Origin: Deltaproteobacteria bacterium | GTDB lineage: Bacteria > Desulfobacterota > DSM-4660 > Desulfatiglandales > Desulfatiglandaceae | DNA length: 5,062 bases | Assembly: GCA_019307165.1 (NCBI GenBank) | Contig: JAFDKD010000294.1 | Span: forward strand, 1-5,062 | Reading direction: 5' to 3' | In this document: positions 1 to 5,062 of the stretch, piece by piece | Numbering within the stretch: position 1 is the first letter of the stretch | Layout: the number at the start of each line of letters is the position of its first letter | The notes under the pieces: model-generated | The model's database searches: none | Told to the model about the DNA's origin: nothing | The model's input: only the letters and a program-made list of their open reading frames with translations | Position numbers and translations under genes: made by a program

Positions 1-212
1 ACGAAGGGCGCGTCTCCGGCGGGCATGACCCGGAATCCCACGCTGAAGACCAGCCAGAACACCAGAATGAGCACCAGGGGATGAATGAACGTCCAGACAA
101 AGCCCAGAAGCGATCCCACGTGCTCCGTGGCGACCTCGCGCATGGCCATGGACACAATGAGTTGCCGCTGGGTATAGATCAGCCGGATAAAATGGAAAAA
201 ACGCTTCAGCAT
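1..212 (-). CDS. ABC-2 type polysaccharide/glycan exporter permease, N-terminal part (cut by left edge)
   Basis: This is the N-terminal 70 codons of an integral membrane subunit of an ABC exporter; the rest lies beyond the left edge. The visible protein begins MLKRFFHFIRLIYTQRQL, followed by an amphipathic stretch (residues 18-34, IVSMAMREVATEHVGS) and a first hydrophobic segment (about residues 35-60) reading LLGFVWTFIHPLVLILVFWL. This order, a short cytoplasmic helix with an R-E/D motif, a 'G-S-x-L-G-x-x-W' turn, then 'P-L' inside transmembrane helix 1, is typical of ABC-2 permeases of the Wzm/KpsM/TagG group. These pair with an ATPase (Wzt-like) to flip lipid-linked polysaccharide across the inner membrane. 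The ATG at 212-210 was chosen because it is the only start in frame ahead of the conserved helix. Its Shine-Dalgarno is poor: GGAGAT at 233-228 is 15 nt away and only AAAAGAAA lies closer. It is transcribed divergently from the radical SAM gene. The family is well supported; the exact substrate is unknown. Confidence 0.8.
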   Translation of the reverse strand, partial: MLKRFFHFIRLIYTQRQLIVSMAMREVATEHVGSLLGFVWTFIHPLVLILVFWLVFSVGFRVMPAGDAPF

Positions 213-218
213 TTTCTT

Positions 219-247
219 TTGACTTTGATCTCCAAAAGCCTGATCAT
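219..247 (+). promoter_or_regulatory. Candidate sigma-70 promoter for the radical SAM gene
   Basis: TTGACT at 219-224 matches the -35 consensus at 5 of 6 positions. GATCAT at 242-247, after a 17-nt spacer, matches the -10 consensus at 4 of 6. Transcription would begin near 254, just ahead of the ribosome binding site at 269-274. It lies in the 70-bp divergent gap, so a regulator bound here could act on both genes. It is seen by eye only; a matching promoter for the minus-strand permease was not found. Confidence 0.35.
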
Positions 248-268
248 CGGCCCCACATGGAGACCGGA

Positions 269-274
269 GAGAGG
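269..274 (+). promoter_or_regulatory. Ribosome binding site that decides the radical SAM start
   Basis: GAGAGG (GAGG at 271-274) lies 8 nt before the ATG at 283, an ideal spacing. The in-frame TTG at 277 would be only 2 nt from it, too close, so the ATG at 283 is taken as the start rather than the TTG two codons upstream. Confidence 0.65.
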
Positions 275-282
275 AATTGCGA

Positions 283-1338
283 ATGTCCTACCTGTCATCC
301 TCGTTAAAAACAGTTCAATTGACGCTTCGTATGTTTCGCGGTGGTTATGTGACGCCGGGCAAGCTTGCCAACATCTTCCGCTGTGCCTGCCACGCCGTTG
401 AGGGCAAGGTGAACTCAACGGGATATCCGCCGGTCTACACCATCGATCCCTCGGCCTCGTGCAACCTGGGCTGCTTTGTCTGTCCCGCGGGCAACGCCCG
501 GCCCGACCCCCGGTTGAAAATGCCCATGGACGCCTTTGTCCGCCTCACCGACGAAGTCGCGCCCAAGGCACTGGCCTTTTTCCTTTATGTCATCGGCGAG
601 CCGTTCATGAACAAGCGCCTGCCCGACATGATCGCGTATGCCCACCGTAAACGCATCTACACCATCGTAAGCACCAACGGGCATTTCCTGCCTACCGTGG
701 CCCACGCCGAAAGGCTTGTTTCGTCCGGCCTGGACGACTTGATCGTCAGTATTTCCGGGCTGAACCAGGAAACCTACGCCCGATATCACCGGCGTGGGGA
801 TGTGGAAAGGGTGAAACGGAACATCCGCAACCTGGTGGCGGCCAAACGGAAATGCAAGTCCGCGAGGCCCTGGATCACCGTTCGGTACATCCAGTTCGAT
901 TACAACAGGCATGAAAGAGAGCCGGCCAGGCGGTATTTTCGCGACCTGGGCGTCAACGCCTTCGATTGGCGGCATGGCCGAGAGAGATACGCCGTGGAAT
1001 CCATGCCCGACCGGCTGCCCGACGTGGTGGCCCAATATGAAGAGCGGTATCTCGGCGCGCGGCATGCTACGCAGGGTCGGGGAAAACGGTGTTTCTGGCC
1101 GTGGTTTATCAGTGTCGTAAACTGCGACGGATCCGTGGCCGTCTGCTGCCAGTACCCCTGGATCGAACGTGAATCCGATCCCAACTGCATGGGAAATGCC
1201 TTCACCGAGAAGGGCTTCAACGGGGTCTGGGAGGGGCATCGCATGCAGCGTTTCCGGCGCGCCGCCCATTCCGGAAAAGGCCTGCCCCATTTCTGCCGGG
1301 AGTGCATCCGGGGGCTGAGTTACGGTGATGAGACCTAG
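283..1338 (+). CDS. Radical SAM protein with a reduced C-terminal SPASM-type cluster domain
   Basis: This 351-residue cytoplasmic iron-sulfur enzyme would cleave S-adenosylmethionine to make a 5'-deoxyadenosyl radical. The CxxxCxxC motif is at C60, C64 and C67 in the context SCNLGCFVCP. A GEP motif (G105-P107) matches the GGEP-like element that helps hold SAM, and STNG (S130-G133) ends the next strand of the partial TIM barrel. The C-terminal part contains C270-x10-C281-DG-x4-C288-C289, with C302 and the final C338-x2-C341. C270 to C288 fits the SPASM pattern C-x(9-15)-G-x4-C, but the protein ends 10 residues after C341, so the later SPASM cysteines are absent. One auxiliary cluster is therefore more likely than two (inference). 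The residues before about 50 resemble a family of radical SAM/SPASM proteins found in surface polysaccharide loci. No peptide substrate gene or leader is visible nearby, so a sugar, lipid or unidentified peptide substrate is possible. It is divergent from the ABC permease. The family call is strong; the reaction is unknown. Confidence 0.9.
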   Translation: MSYLSSSLKTVQLTLRMFRGGYVTPGKLANIFRCACHAVEGKVNSTGYPPVYTIDPSASCNLGCFVCPAGNARPDPRLKMPMDAFVRLTDEVAPKALAFFLYVIGEPFMNKRLPDMIAYAHRKRIYTIVSTNGHFLPTVAHAERLVSSGLDDLIVSISGLNQETYARYHRRGDVERVKRNIRNLVAAKRKCKSARPWITVRYIQFDYNRHEREPARRYFRDLGVNAFDWRHGRERYAVESMPDRLPDVVAQYEERYLGARHATQGRGKRCFWPWFISVVNCDGSVAVCCQYPWIERESDPNCMGNAFTEKGFNGVWEGHRMQRFRRAAHSGKGLPHFCRECIRGLSYGDET

Positions 1339-1672
1339 GCATTATTCACCGCAGAGCACCGCTCCTCGGGCCAGCAAGCGGTCTCAGTAGTTCCGCCTCA
1401 CACGGACTGGATTTCAATCTATGAATCAACCTGAAGTTGATTTCGAACAAAGTCCTTTTTTGTACTTCCACATGCGACACGATATCCGTCATTCCCGCGC
1501 AGGCGGGAATCCAGGCCCCCGTTCGTCTGGATCCCCGCCTGCGCGGGGACGACGCAAGGCAAGAAACTGAAAGTTCTTTGGTAAAGGGGCAATCCTCCGC
1601 TGTCGGCTTAGCCAATGGTCGATCCTCAAAATCAATCCGGTCTCAAGTTAACGGACAACTTTTTTCTCTACT
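1339..1672. other. Convergent intergenic region, repeat-rich, no gene
   Basis: This gap lies between two converging genes and I see no credible coding sequence in it. Besides the double-hairpin repeat at 1487-1554 it contains a possible stem ACCGCT/AGCGGT (1358-1363 with 1377-1382, 13-nt loop). It also has a perfect 7-bp stem AATCAAC/GTTGATT (1424-1430 with 1436-1442, 5-nt loop), followed 13 nt later by a six-T run (1456-1461). A weak AAGTT/AACTT stem (1645-1649 with 1657-1661) runs straight into a T tract ending at 1665. Any of these could contribute to termination of the plus-strand gene, but none is a classical strong intrinsic terminator. Confidence 0.7.
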
Positions 1673-1705
1673 TCACTTTTCATGCCTGCGGCTCTGCGGT
1701 GAATA
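1343..1705. repeat. 363-bp block bounded by a 15-bp perfect inverted repeat; possible MITE-like element
   Basis: TATTCACCGCAGAGC at 1343-1357 recurs exactly, in reverse complement, as GCTCTGCGGTGAATA at 1691-1705. The outermost two bases of both ends are TA, so the unit can be read as 13-bp terminal inverted repeats with a flanking TA, the target duplication expected for elements moved by IS630/Tc1-mariner type transposases. Nothing inside codes for a transposase, so the element would be non-autonomous. The alternative is that two independent copies of a short CGCAGAG-type intergenic repeat were placed in opposite orientation at the 3' ends of the two converging genes. The right end lies within the coding region of the next gene. 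The inverted repeat is certain; its being a single mobile unit is inference. Confidence 0.45.
1487..1554. repeat. Dispersed-type double-hairpin repeat (two GC-rich palindromes in inverted orientation)
   Basis: Two 28-nt arms, 1487-1514 and 1527-1554, are reverse complements at 25 of 28 positions around a 12-nt loop. Each arm is itself a hairpin: ATTCCCGC-GCAG-GCGGGAAT in the left arm is a perfect 8-bp stem, and ATCCCCGC-CTGC-GCGGGGAC in the right arm is a 7-of-8 stem. The motif ATTCCC-N8-GGGAAT has the form of the Neisseria dRS3 repeat, and similar units occur in many Proteobacteria. The spurious translation VIPAQAGIQ ... LRGDD is a familiar sign of it. It could fold as one long stem or as two hairpins, and between convergent genes it may act as a bidirectional transcription barrier. 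Its identity as an interspersed repeat is established by form; its local function is inferred. Confidence 0.85.
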
Positions 1706-3235
1706 GTCTTTTTTTCTTTTTAGTAATTGATAATTCCAAGGCAGCCCTTCCGCCGGAACCGGCTCGAAATTCGCCATGATATGTTGCCACAGCAGCCCAT
1801 GGGTGTTTTGAAACCGCAGATCTTCCCACCCGTCCAGGGGCACGTCCCCCAGGATCACCCAGTTGACCTTTTCCGTGTCCATACGACGAATCATCCGCAT
1901 CTGCCGGTCCGTAGTTTCCGGAAACAGAAAGTAGGTTTCCCACAGGGGCGACGCCTGCTTCAGGAGCGGATAAAACCCGGGCCAGTGGGGTGCGATAAGC
2001 AGGCGCTCCTCCGCACCCACCCGGGCATGAATGCGTTCCACGCTGCGCACCAGTTCGGCCGTGGATCGATATACGCCCAAGCGGGACCCGCTCACCTTCA
2101 GTTCCGCGAAGGACCCTTCGGCGGCCGAGGCCATCCGGTAGTAAGGGCTGACTGTGACGACGGAAAACCACGTGAGGACCGCCACCAGGGTCAGAAGCGC
2201 CCAACTCAGGGTTTTCGTCAGCCCTTTTCGAGCCAGAAAAGGCAGGGAAACCGCACCCATCAGAAACGGGTGAATGCCCTGGGCCAGAAAACTGACGCTC
2301 GCCCGGGAAAAGGAGCGGTGCAGGTACAGTGCGCCCACGAGGATGCAGGCGGCCAGCAACCGTTGCCGGCCTGTCATTTCCTTTCGGGAAAAAATGAAAT
2401 ACAGACCAAATCCCGCGTAAAACAACGGCAGGATCAAATACAACAAGCCCGTGGAAAAGGAGCTTGCCGCCGCCGTCCGGTTCGCGCCGGAAAAATCAAC
2501 GGTCCAGGGCCACGGCACGGGCAACGGAAGGTTCGTGGCCTTGATCCGGAAAAAAAAGACAATGCTGTCCAGGAGACTGTCAAAAAAGCCCGGGACCAGA
2601 ACGCACATGAGCAGCATGGGCGAATAGCCGACGCTTATGCCGGCCCCCCAAACGGCCAGGCGCTGGAAGAGGCGCTCGCGATCCCACTTGACCCGGATGA
2701 GCAAAATGAGCGCCAAAAAGGCGGCAAAACTGTAAAGGCCGTGGTTTCTCCCGAAAAAGGCGGCCACGCCTACGAATATGCCGGCGGCAAAATGCCGCAA
2801 CAGCGACGGCTTCTCCAGCAGGAGAACACCGAAATAGACCGCGGCCATGGCAAGGCTGTGCCCGAACATCTTGTGGCTCGGATACATCCATACGACGAGC
2901 AGCGCGCCCGCCATGGCCAGTCCCCACCACGGGCGGATCACCCGTCGAAGGGCGAGGAGGCCGAAGAAGAGCCCGGTCGCCTGAAACAGGACGACCGCGG
3001 CCCGCATGCCCATGATGCCGGTTCCGAAAAGGACCGACCATCCGGAAACCCAGTAATACCTGCCCGGATCGTATGCGTGGAAATCCCGCATGGGGACGCC
3101 CCCCAGCGACGTCTGCCAGGTCCCGTACCACAGGAACCCCTCGTCCGCCAGATTCAGGAGCAAATCCCCCTGAATCCAGAACCAGGTCCCTGCCAGGCCG
3201 AACGCCAGGAGGAGCGCCTTGATCGGGTCTTTCAT
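1673..3235 (-). CDS. Polytopic GT-C-type membrane glycosyltransferase-like protein (PMT/GT39-like)
   Basis: This is a 520-residue inner-membrane protein with about nine or ten hydrophobic segments up to residue 362 and a soluble, probably periplasmic, C-terminal domain (about 363-520). After the first helix comes a first loop with an acidic pair D31-E32 in LADEGFLWYGTW, then G46-V-P-M-R-D-F-H53 and D56-P-G-R-Y-Y61. This matches the 'DE ... G-x-P-Y-x-D-F ... P-P-x-x-Y' layout of GT-C enzymes, which take a sugar from a polyprenyl-phosphate donor, with the acidic pair near the catalytic site. A later FFGRNHG (160-166) resembles the R-x-x-H-G segment of the same superfamily. The ATG at 3235-3233 is used because the first helix follows at once. 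An upstream extension of 32 codons would be read from tandem repeats. No good Shine-Dalgarno precedes it. Residues 511-520 and the stop are encoded inside the inverted-repeat block. It lies 131 bp downstream of the YfhO-like gene on the same strand, so cotranscription is possible. Acceptor and sugar are unknown. Confidence 0.75.
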   Translation of the reverse strand: MKDPIKALLLAFGLAGTWFWIQGDLLLNLADEGFLWYGTWQTSLGGVPMRDFHAYDPGRYYWVSGWSVLFGTGIMGMRAAVVLFQATGLFFGLLALRRVIRPWWGLAMAGALLVVWMYPSHKMFGHSLAMAAVYFGVLLLEKPSLLRHFAAGIFVGVAAFFGRNHGLYSFAAFLALILLIRVKWDRERLFQRLAVWGAGISVGYSPMLLMCVLVPGFFDSLLDSIVFFFRIKATNLPLPVPWPWTVDFSGANRTAAASSFSTGLLYLILPLFYAGFGLYFIFSRKEMTGRQRLLAACILVGALYLHRSFSRASVSFLAQGIHPFLMGAVSLPFLARKGLTKTLSWALLTLVAVLTWFSVVTVSPYYRMASAAEGSFAELKVSGSRLGVYRSTAELVRSVERIHARVGAEERLLIAPHWPGFYPLLKQASPLWETYFLFPETTDRQMRMIRRMDTEKVNWVILGDVPLDGWEDLRFQNTHGLLWQHIMANFEPVPAEGLPWNYQLLKRKKDYSPQSRRHEK

Positions 3236-3246
3236 ATGAAACTTCG

Positions 3247-3276
3247 CAGGGTTCAAAGGTTCAGGGTTCAGGGTTA
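3247..3276. repeat. Short tandem repeat, four CAGGGTT-type units
   Basis: Consecutive units are CAGGGTT (3247-3253), CAAAGGTT (3254-3261), CAGGGTT (3262-3268) and CAGGGTT (3269-3275). On the minus strand this reads AACCCTGAACCCTGAACCTTTG and ends about 12 nt before the ATG of the GT-C-like gene, filling the place of its 5' untranslated region. This 'GGTTCAGGG' style of repeat is one I associate with intergenic DNA of some Desulfobacterota. Role unknown. Confidence 0.75.
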
Positions 3277-3296
3277 CGCCGAGGTTGATTTTCTCT

Positions 3297-3323
3297 CGCA
3301 AAGAACGCAAAGGTCGCCAAGAT
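3297..3323. repeat. Three 9-bp tandem repeats, CGCAAAGnn
   Basis: CGCAAAGAA (3297-3305), CGCAAAGGT (3306-3314) and CGCCAAGAT (3315-3323) are adjacent with period 9. The core CGCAAAG is one base from the CGCAGAG core of the inverted repeat at 1343-1357/1691-1705, so related repeats bracket the GT-C-like gene. It sits in the 131-bp spacer (3236-3366), in which no gene is seen. Function unknown. Confidence 0.7.
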
Positions 3324-3366
3324 AAGGGCAAAAAGATTTAGAAAAGATATTTTTGGGACACACCGG

Positions 3367-5062
3367 CTAGTCCGGGTCCCGTCTCGACGGCAATTTGCGC
3401 AATCCCAACATGCTCGCCCATATCAAGATCGCCAGGCCCATCCCCGCCATGGCCAGCGTGTGGGGCCAGTAAACCGGTCTGAACCGGTAATGTACGTGAT
3501 AGGTCCCCGCCTTTTCTATCCTCACCCCTCGAAAGGCGCCGTTCACTCGGAGCACGGGCGCCTCGCGACCGTTGATCTTCACGCCCCAACCGGGCATGTA
3601 GCTGTCCATGAGCGTGAGGATGCCCGAGGTATAGGCCTCGTATCGGATCCGCACGTCATTGGGCCCCAGTCTAAAATCAATCAGCCTCCCAGGCGCCGCA
3701 TCCGGGGGCAGGCGCGTCGTCATCTCCCCGCCCTCCTCCACCAAGACCCGGCGTGTCAGGTCCTCGATCGTCTGAAGCGACGCCATGGCCTCTTCCGGGG
3801 AAGACACGACTTTTGCCTCGGGCGCCAGAAACACGCGGGCGTTTGCGCGCCTGTTTTCCCAGATCCGGATGCCGTCCTGATCCTCATACACCATACGGAA
3901 AGGCCGATCCAGATCCACAACGCCGAAGACGTACCTTTCACCCCATATATCGGTGGTATGCCACGCCGCGATCATGCTGCCGGGAGCGGACGGCCGAAAC
4001 GCCACACGCAGGCGCAATTCCTTTCCTTTGACGCCCGTGACATCCGGGAAATCGAAGTCCATGAATTTATTGTTTCGGATCGATTCGCCCTCGATCCGGG
4101 ATTCTCCCAGCCGGTTGCCTTCGGGCCCCAGCAACGTGAGGGTGACGACTCCCGGGTTCGTCCGGTTGTATGTCCCGAACTTGACCTGAATCCGATTCAG
4201 CATCTCCACGGGGCAGGGAAACGTCGCTTCCAGCGGTTCGACCAGCGGGGCCGCTTTCCAGGGACCGAACCGCTCATAGGATATGGCGTTCGGATCTCCG
4301 CCCAATGTCACCAGGTACCTGACCGCCGCCAGTTCAAAGTACCTGAGGTGCCGGAACATTTCCTGGGTTGCCGTGACCCCGAAGTCTGCCCTGCCCGCGG
4401 AATGATTGCCCCCGAACCACAGGGCCGTGCAGGCCCTGTCGAGCCGCTTTCTCATAAACTCGTTGCTGCCGGAGGGGGCCGCCGCTTCGACGATATTGAG
4501 GCTGGAGATGGAAAAGGGTGCGGCGAAATTGGGCTGAGGGGTCCCATCCAGGGAGTAGGAGCGATAGCGATTGTCCTGCTGCAGGACCGCCAGCCGGTCC
4601 AGATAGGGCGCCGTCGTCAGCGGATTGTGGCGCACCGGGGGCCCCAACGTGTTGTTTTTTACCATCATGACCGGGACGGCCGTCACCAGGGCCCATGTCG
4701 CCGCCACCGTCCACAGGTTTGCTCCGATGCCCTTGAATGCGCCGCCAAGGCAGACAAGTAATACATACAGCCCAAGGCACATCGCGCCGAGTGCTGCATA
4801 GGACAATCGATCGTATCCGTTACACGCATAGGCGACCCCCTGGAGGATCATGCCGGCGGCCGCCAGGAGATAGAACATGCCGGCGGCTTCCGGGCGGCGG
4901 TATTTGAACCACCAGAGCCCCAAAGGGCCCAGAACGACCCAAGCAAACCCCAGGCTGCTGAATATCACGAATGTTTCCCTGGCTTCAGGGTAAATCAGGG
5001 GCTTGCCGAGGCGGTCCATCAGAGGAAAGACACTCATCACGAAAATAGCCGTCGCCAGGACC
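3367..5062 (-). CDS. YfhO-like membrane protein, N-terminus beyond the right edge
   Basis: The reading frame stays open from the stop at 3369-3367 to the right edge, so at least 564 residues are present and the gene is 5'-truncated. A GTG at 5040 exists but the frame upstream still reads hydrophobic VLATAIFV, so it is not taken as the start. The visible part has about four membrane segments (roughly 4972-4655), then a large extracytoplasmic region. Around 4350-4303 is LRYFELAAVRYLVTLG, corresponding to the 'L-x-L-L-x-V-x-Y-x-x-x' strand of YfhO proteins. At 4216-3945 is a beta-sandwich-like module (MLNRIQVKFGTYNRTNPGVV ... DFDFPDV ... GKELRLRV). Near the C-terminus MDSYMPGWGVKING (from about 3609) and NGAFRGVRI ... 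G-x-Y-x-V-x-Y-x-F-x-P form the family's characteristic end, followed by a last helix (about 3460-3400) and a basic tail. YfhO of Bacillus subtilis is linked to lipoteichoic acid glycosylation; here a role in glycan or lipid-linked sugar transfer is inferred. Stop TAG. Confidence 0.78.
   Translation of the reverse strand, partial: VLATAIFVMSVFPLMDRLGKPLIYPEARETFVIFSSLGFAWVVLGPLGLWWFKYRRPEAAGMFYLLAAAGMILQGVAYACNGYDRLSYAALGAMCLGLYVLLVCLGGAFKGIGANLWTVAATWALVTAVPVMMVKNNTLGPPVRHNPLTTAPYLDRLAVLQQDNRYRSYSLDGTPQPNFAAPFSISSLNIVEAAAPSGSNEFMRKRLDRACTALWFGGNHSAGRADFGVTATQEMFRHLRYFELAAVRYLVTLGGDPNAISYERFGPWKAAPLVEPLEATFPCPVEMLNRIQVKFGTYNRTNPGVVTLTLLGPEGNRLGESRIEGESIRNNKFMDFDFPDVTGVKGKELRLRVAFRPSAPGSMIAAWHTTDIWGERYVFGVVDLDRPFRMVYEDQDGIRIWENRRANARVFLAPEAKVVSSPEEAMASLQTIEDLTRRVLVEEGGEMTTRLPPDAAPGRLIDFRLGPNDVRIRYEAYTSGILTLMDSYMPGWGVKINGREAPVLRVNGAFRGVRIEKAGTYHVHYRFRPVYWPHTLAMAGMGLAILIWASMLGLRKLPSRRDPD

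Noticed and set aside
81..401. 106-codon plus-strand frame across the divergent gap
   Set aside because: It overlaps the permease in antisense and the radical SAM start in another frame, and has no recognisable features.
415..1290. Minus-strand open frame of 291 codons
   Set aside because: It is antisense to the radical SAM gene, whose cysteine motifs are unmistakable; the antisense product has no family features.
1487..1554. Palindromes considered as a CRISPR array
   Set aside because: Only two arms in inverted orientation with a 12-nt loop; there are no regularly spaced direct repeats or spacers and no cas gene.
1645..1665. AAGTT/AACTT stem followed by a T run as an intrinsic terminator
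   Set aside because: The stem is five mostly A-T pairs with a 7-nt loop, too weak to call a terminator with confidence; it is mentioned only in the intergenic entry.
1346..1706. Two 89-codon frames, one on each strand, in the convergent gap
   Set aside because: Their central residues (VIPAQAGIQ, LRGDD, and WIPACAGMT on the other strand) are the usual false translation of the palindromic repeat at 1487-1554.
1727..3325. Long plus-strand open frame of 532 codons
   Set aside because: It is antisense to the GT-C-like gene, its product is rich in Q, R, H, G and P without hydrophobic or domain structure, and it reads through the tandem repeats. It is a GC-rich shadow frame.
3236..3331. 32-residue N-terminal extension of the GT-C-like protein
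   Set aside because: It would be translated from the two tandem repeat clusters (VTLNPEPLNP and LRSLRE), precedes the natural first helix, and has no ribosome binding site to support it.
3460..4761. Plus-strand open frame of 433 codons
   Set aside because: It is antisense to the YfhO-like gene, with a low-complexity R/P/H/Q-rich product and no recognisable motif, whereas the opposite strand has clear membrane segments and family motifs.

Overview
The window is a GC-rich bacterial stretch that looks like part of a cell-surface polysaccharide (O-antigen, exopolysaccharide or other surface glycan) locus. It holds four protein genes, two of them cut by the window edges. The gene content (ABC-2 type polysaccharide exporter permease, radical SAM/SPASM protein, two large polytopic GT-C-like membrane proteins) and the intergenic repeats suggest a Gram-negative environmental bacterium. 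The repeats include inverted GCGGGAAT-type palindromes and CGCAGAG/CGCAAAG and GGTTCAGG short repeats, styles I associate with Desulfobacterota and other Proteobacteria. This taxonomic guess is inference; there is no marker gene in the window.

Layout. Positions 1-212 (minus) carry the first 70 codons of an ABC-2 transporter permease that runs off the left edge. A 70-bp divergent intergenic region with a candidate sigma-70 promoter separates it from a radical SAM/SPASM protein at 283-1338 (plus). Then comes a convergent gap of 334 bp holding a long double-hairpin repeat (1487-1554). This gap is bracketed by a 15-bp perfect inverted repeat (1343-1357 and 1691-1705), so the block could be a small non-autonomous element. 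From 1673 to 3235 (minus) lies a 520-residue polytopic membrane protein of GT-C glycosyltransferase type. Its last 10 codons and its stop lie inside the repeat-bounded block. A 131-bp spacer (3236-3366) contains two different short tandem repeat clusters. From 3367 to the right edge (minus) is a YfhO-like membrane protein, incomplete at its N-terminus.

How the genes may work together (inference). The two minus-strand membrane proteins would use lipid-linked sugar donors to decorate a glycan or protein on the outer side of the inner membrane. The ABC permease would export a lipid-linked glycan. The radical SAM enzyme would modify a sugar, lipid or peptide in the same pathway. No RNA gene, CRISPR array, complete insertion sequence or defence system is visible. 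The most unusual content is the intergenic repeat architecture and its intrusion into a coding sequence, rather than a recognisable new multi-gene system.
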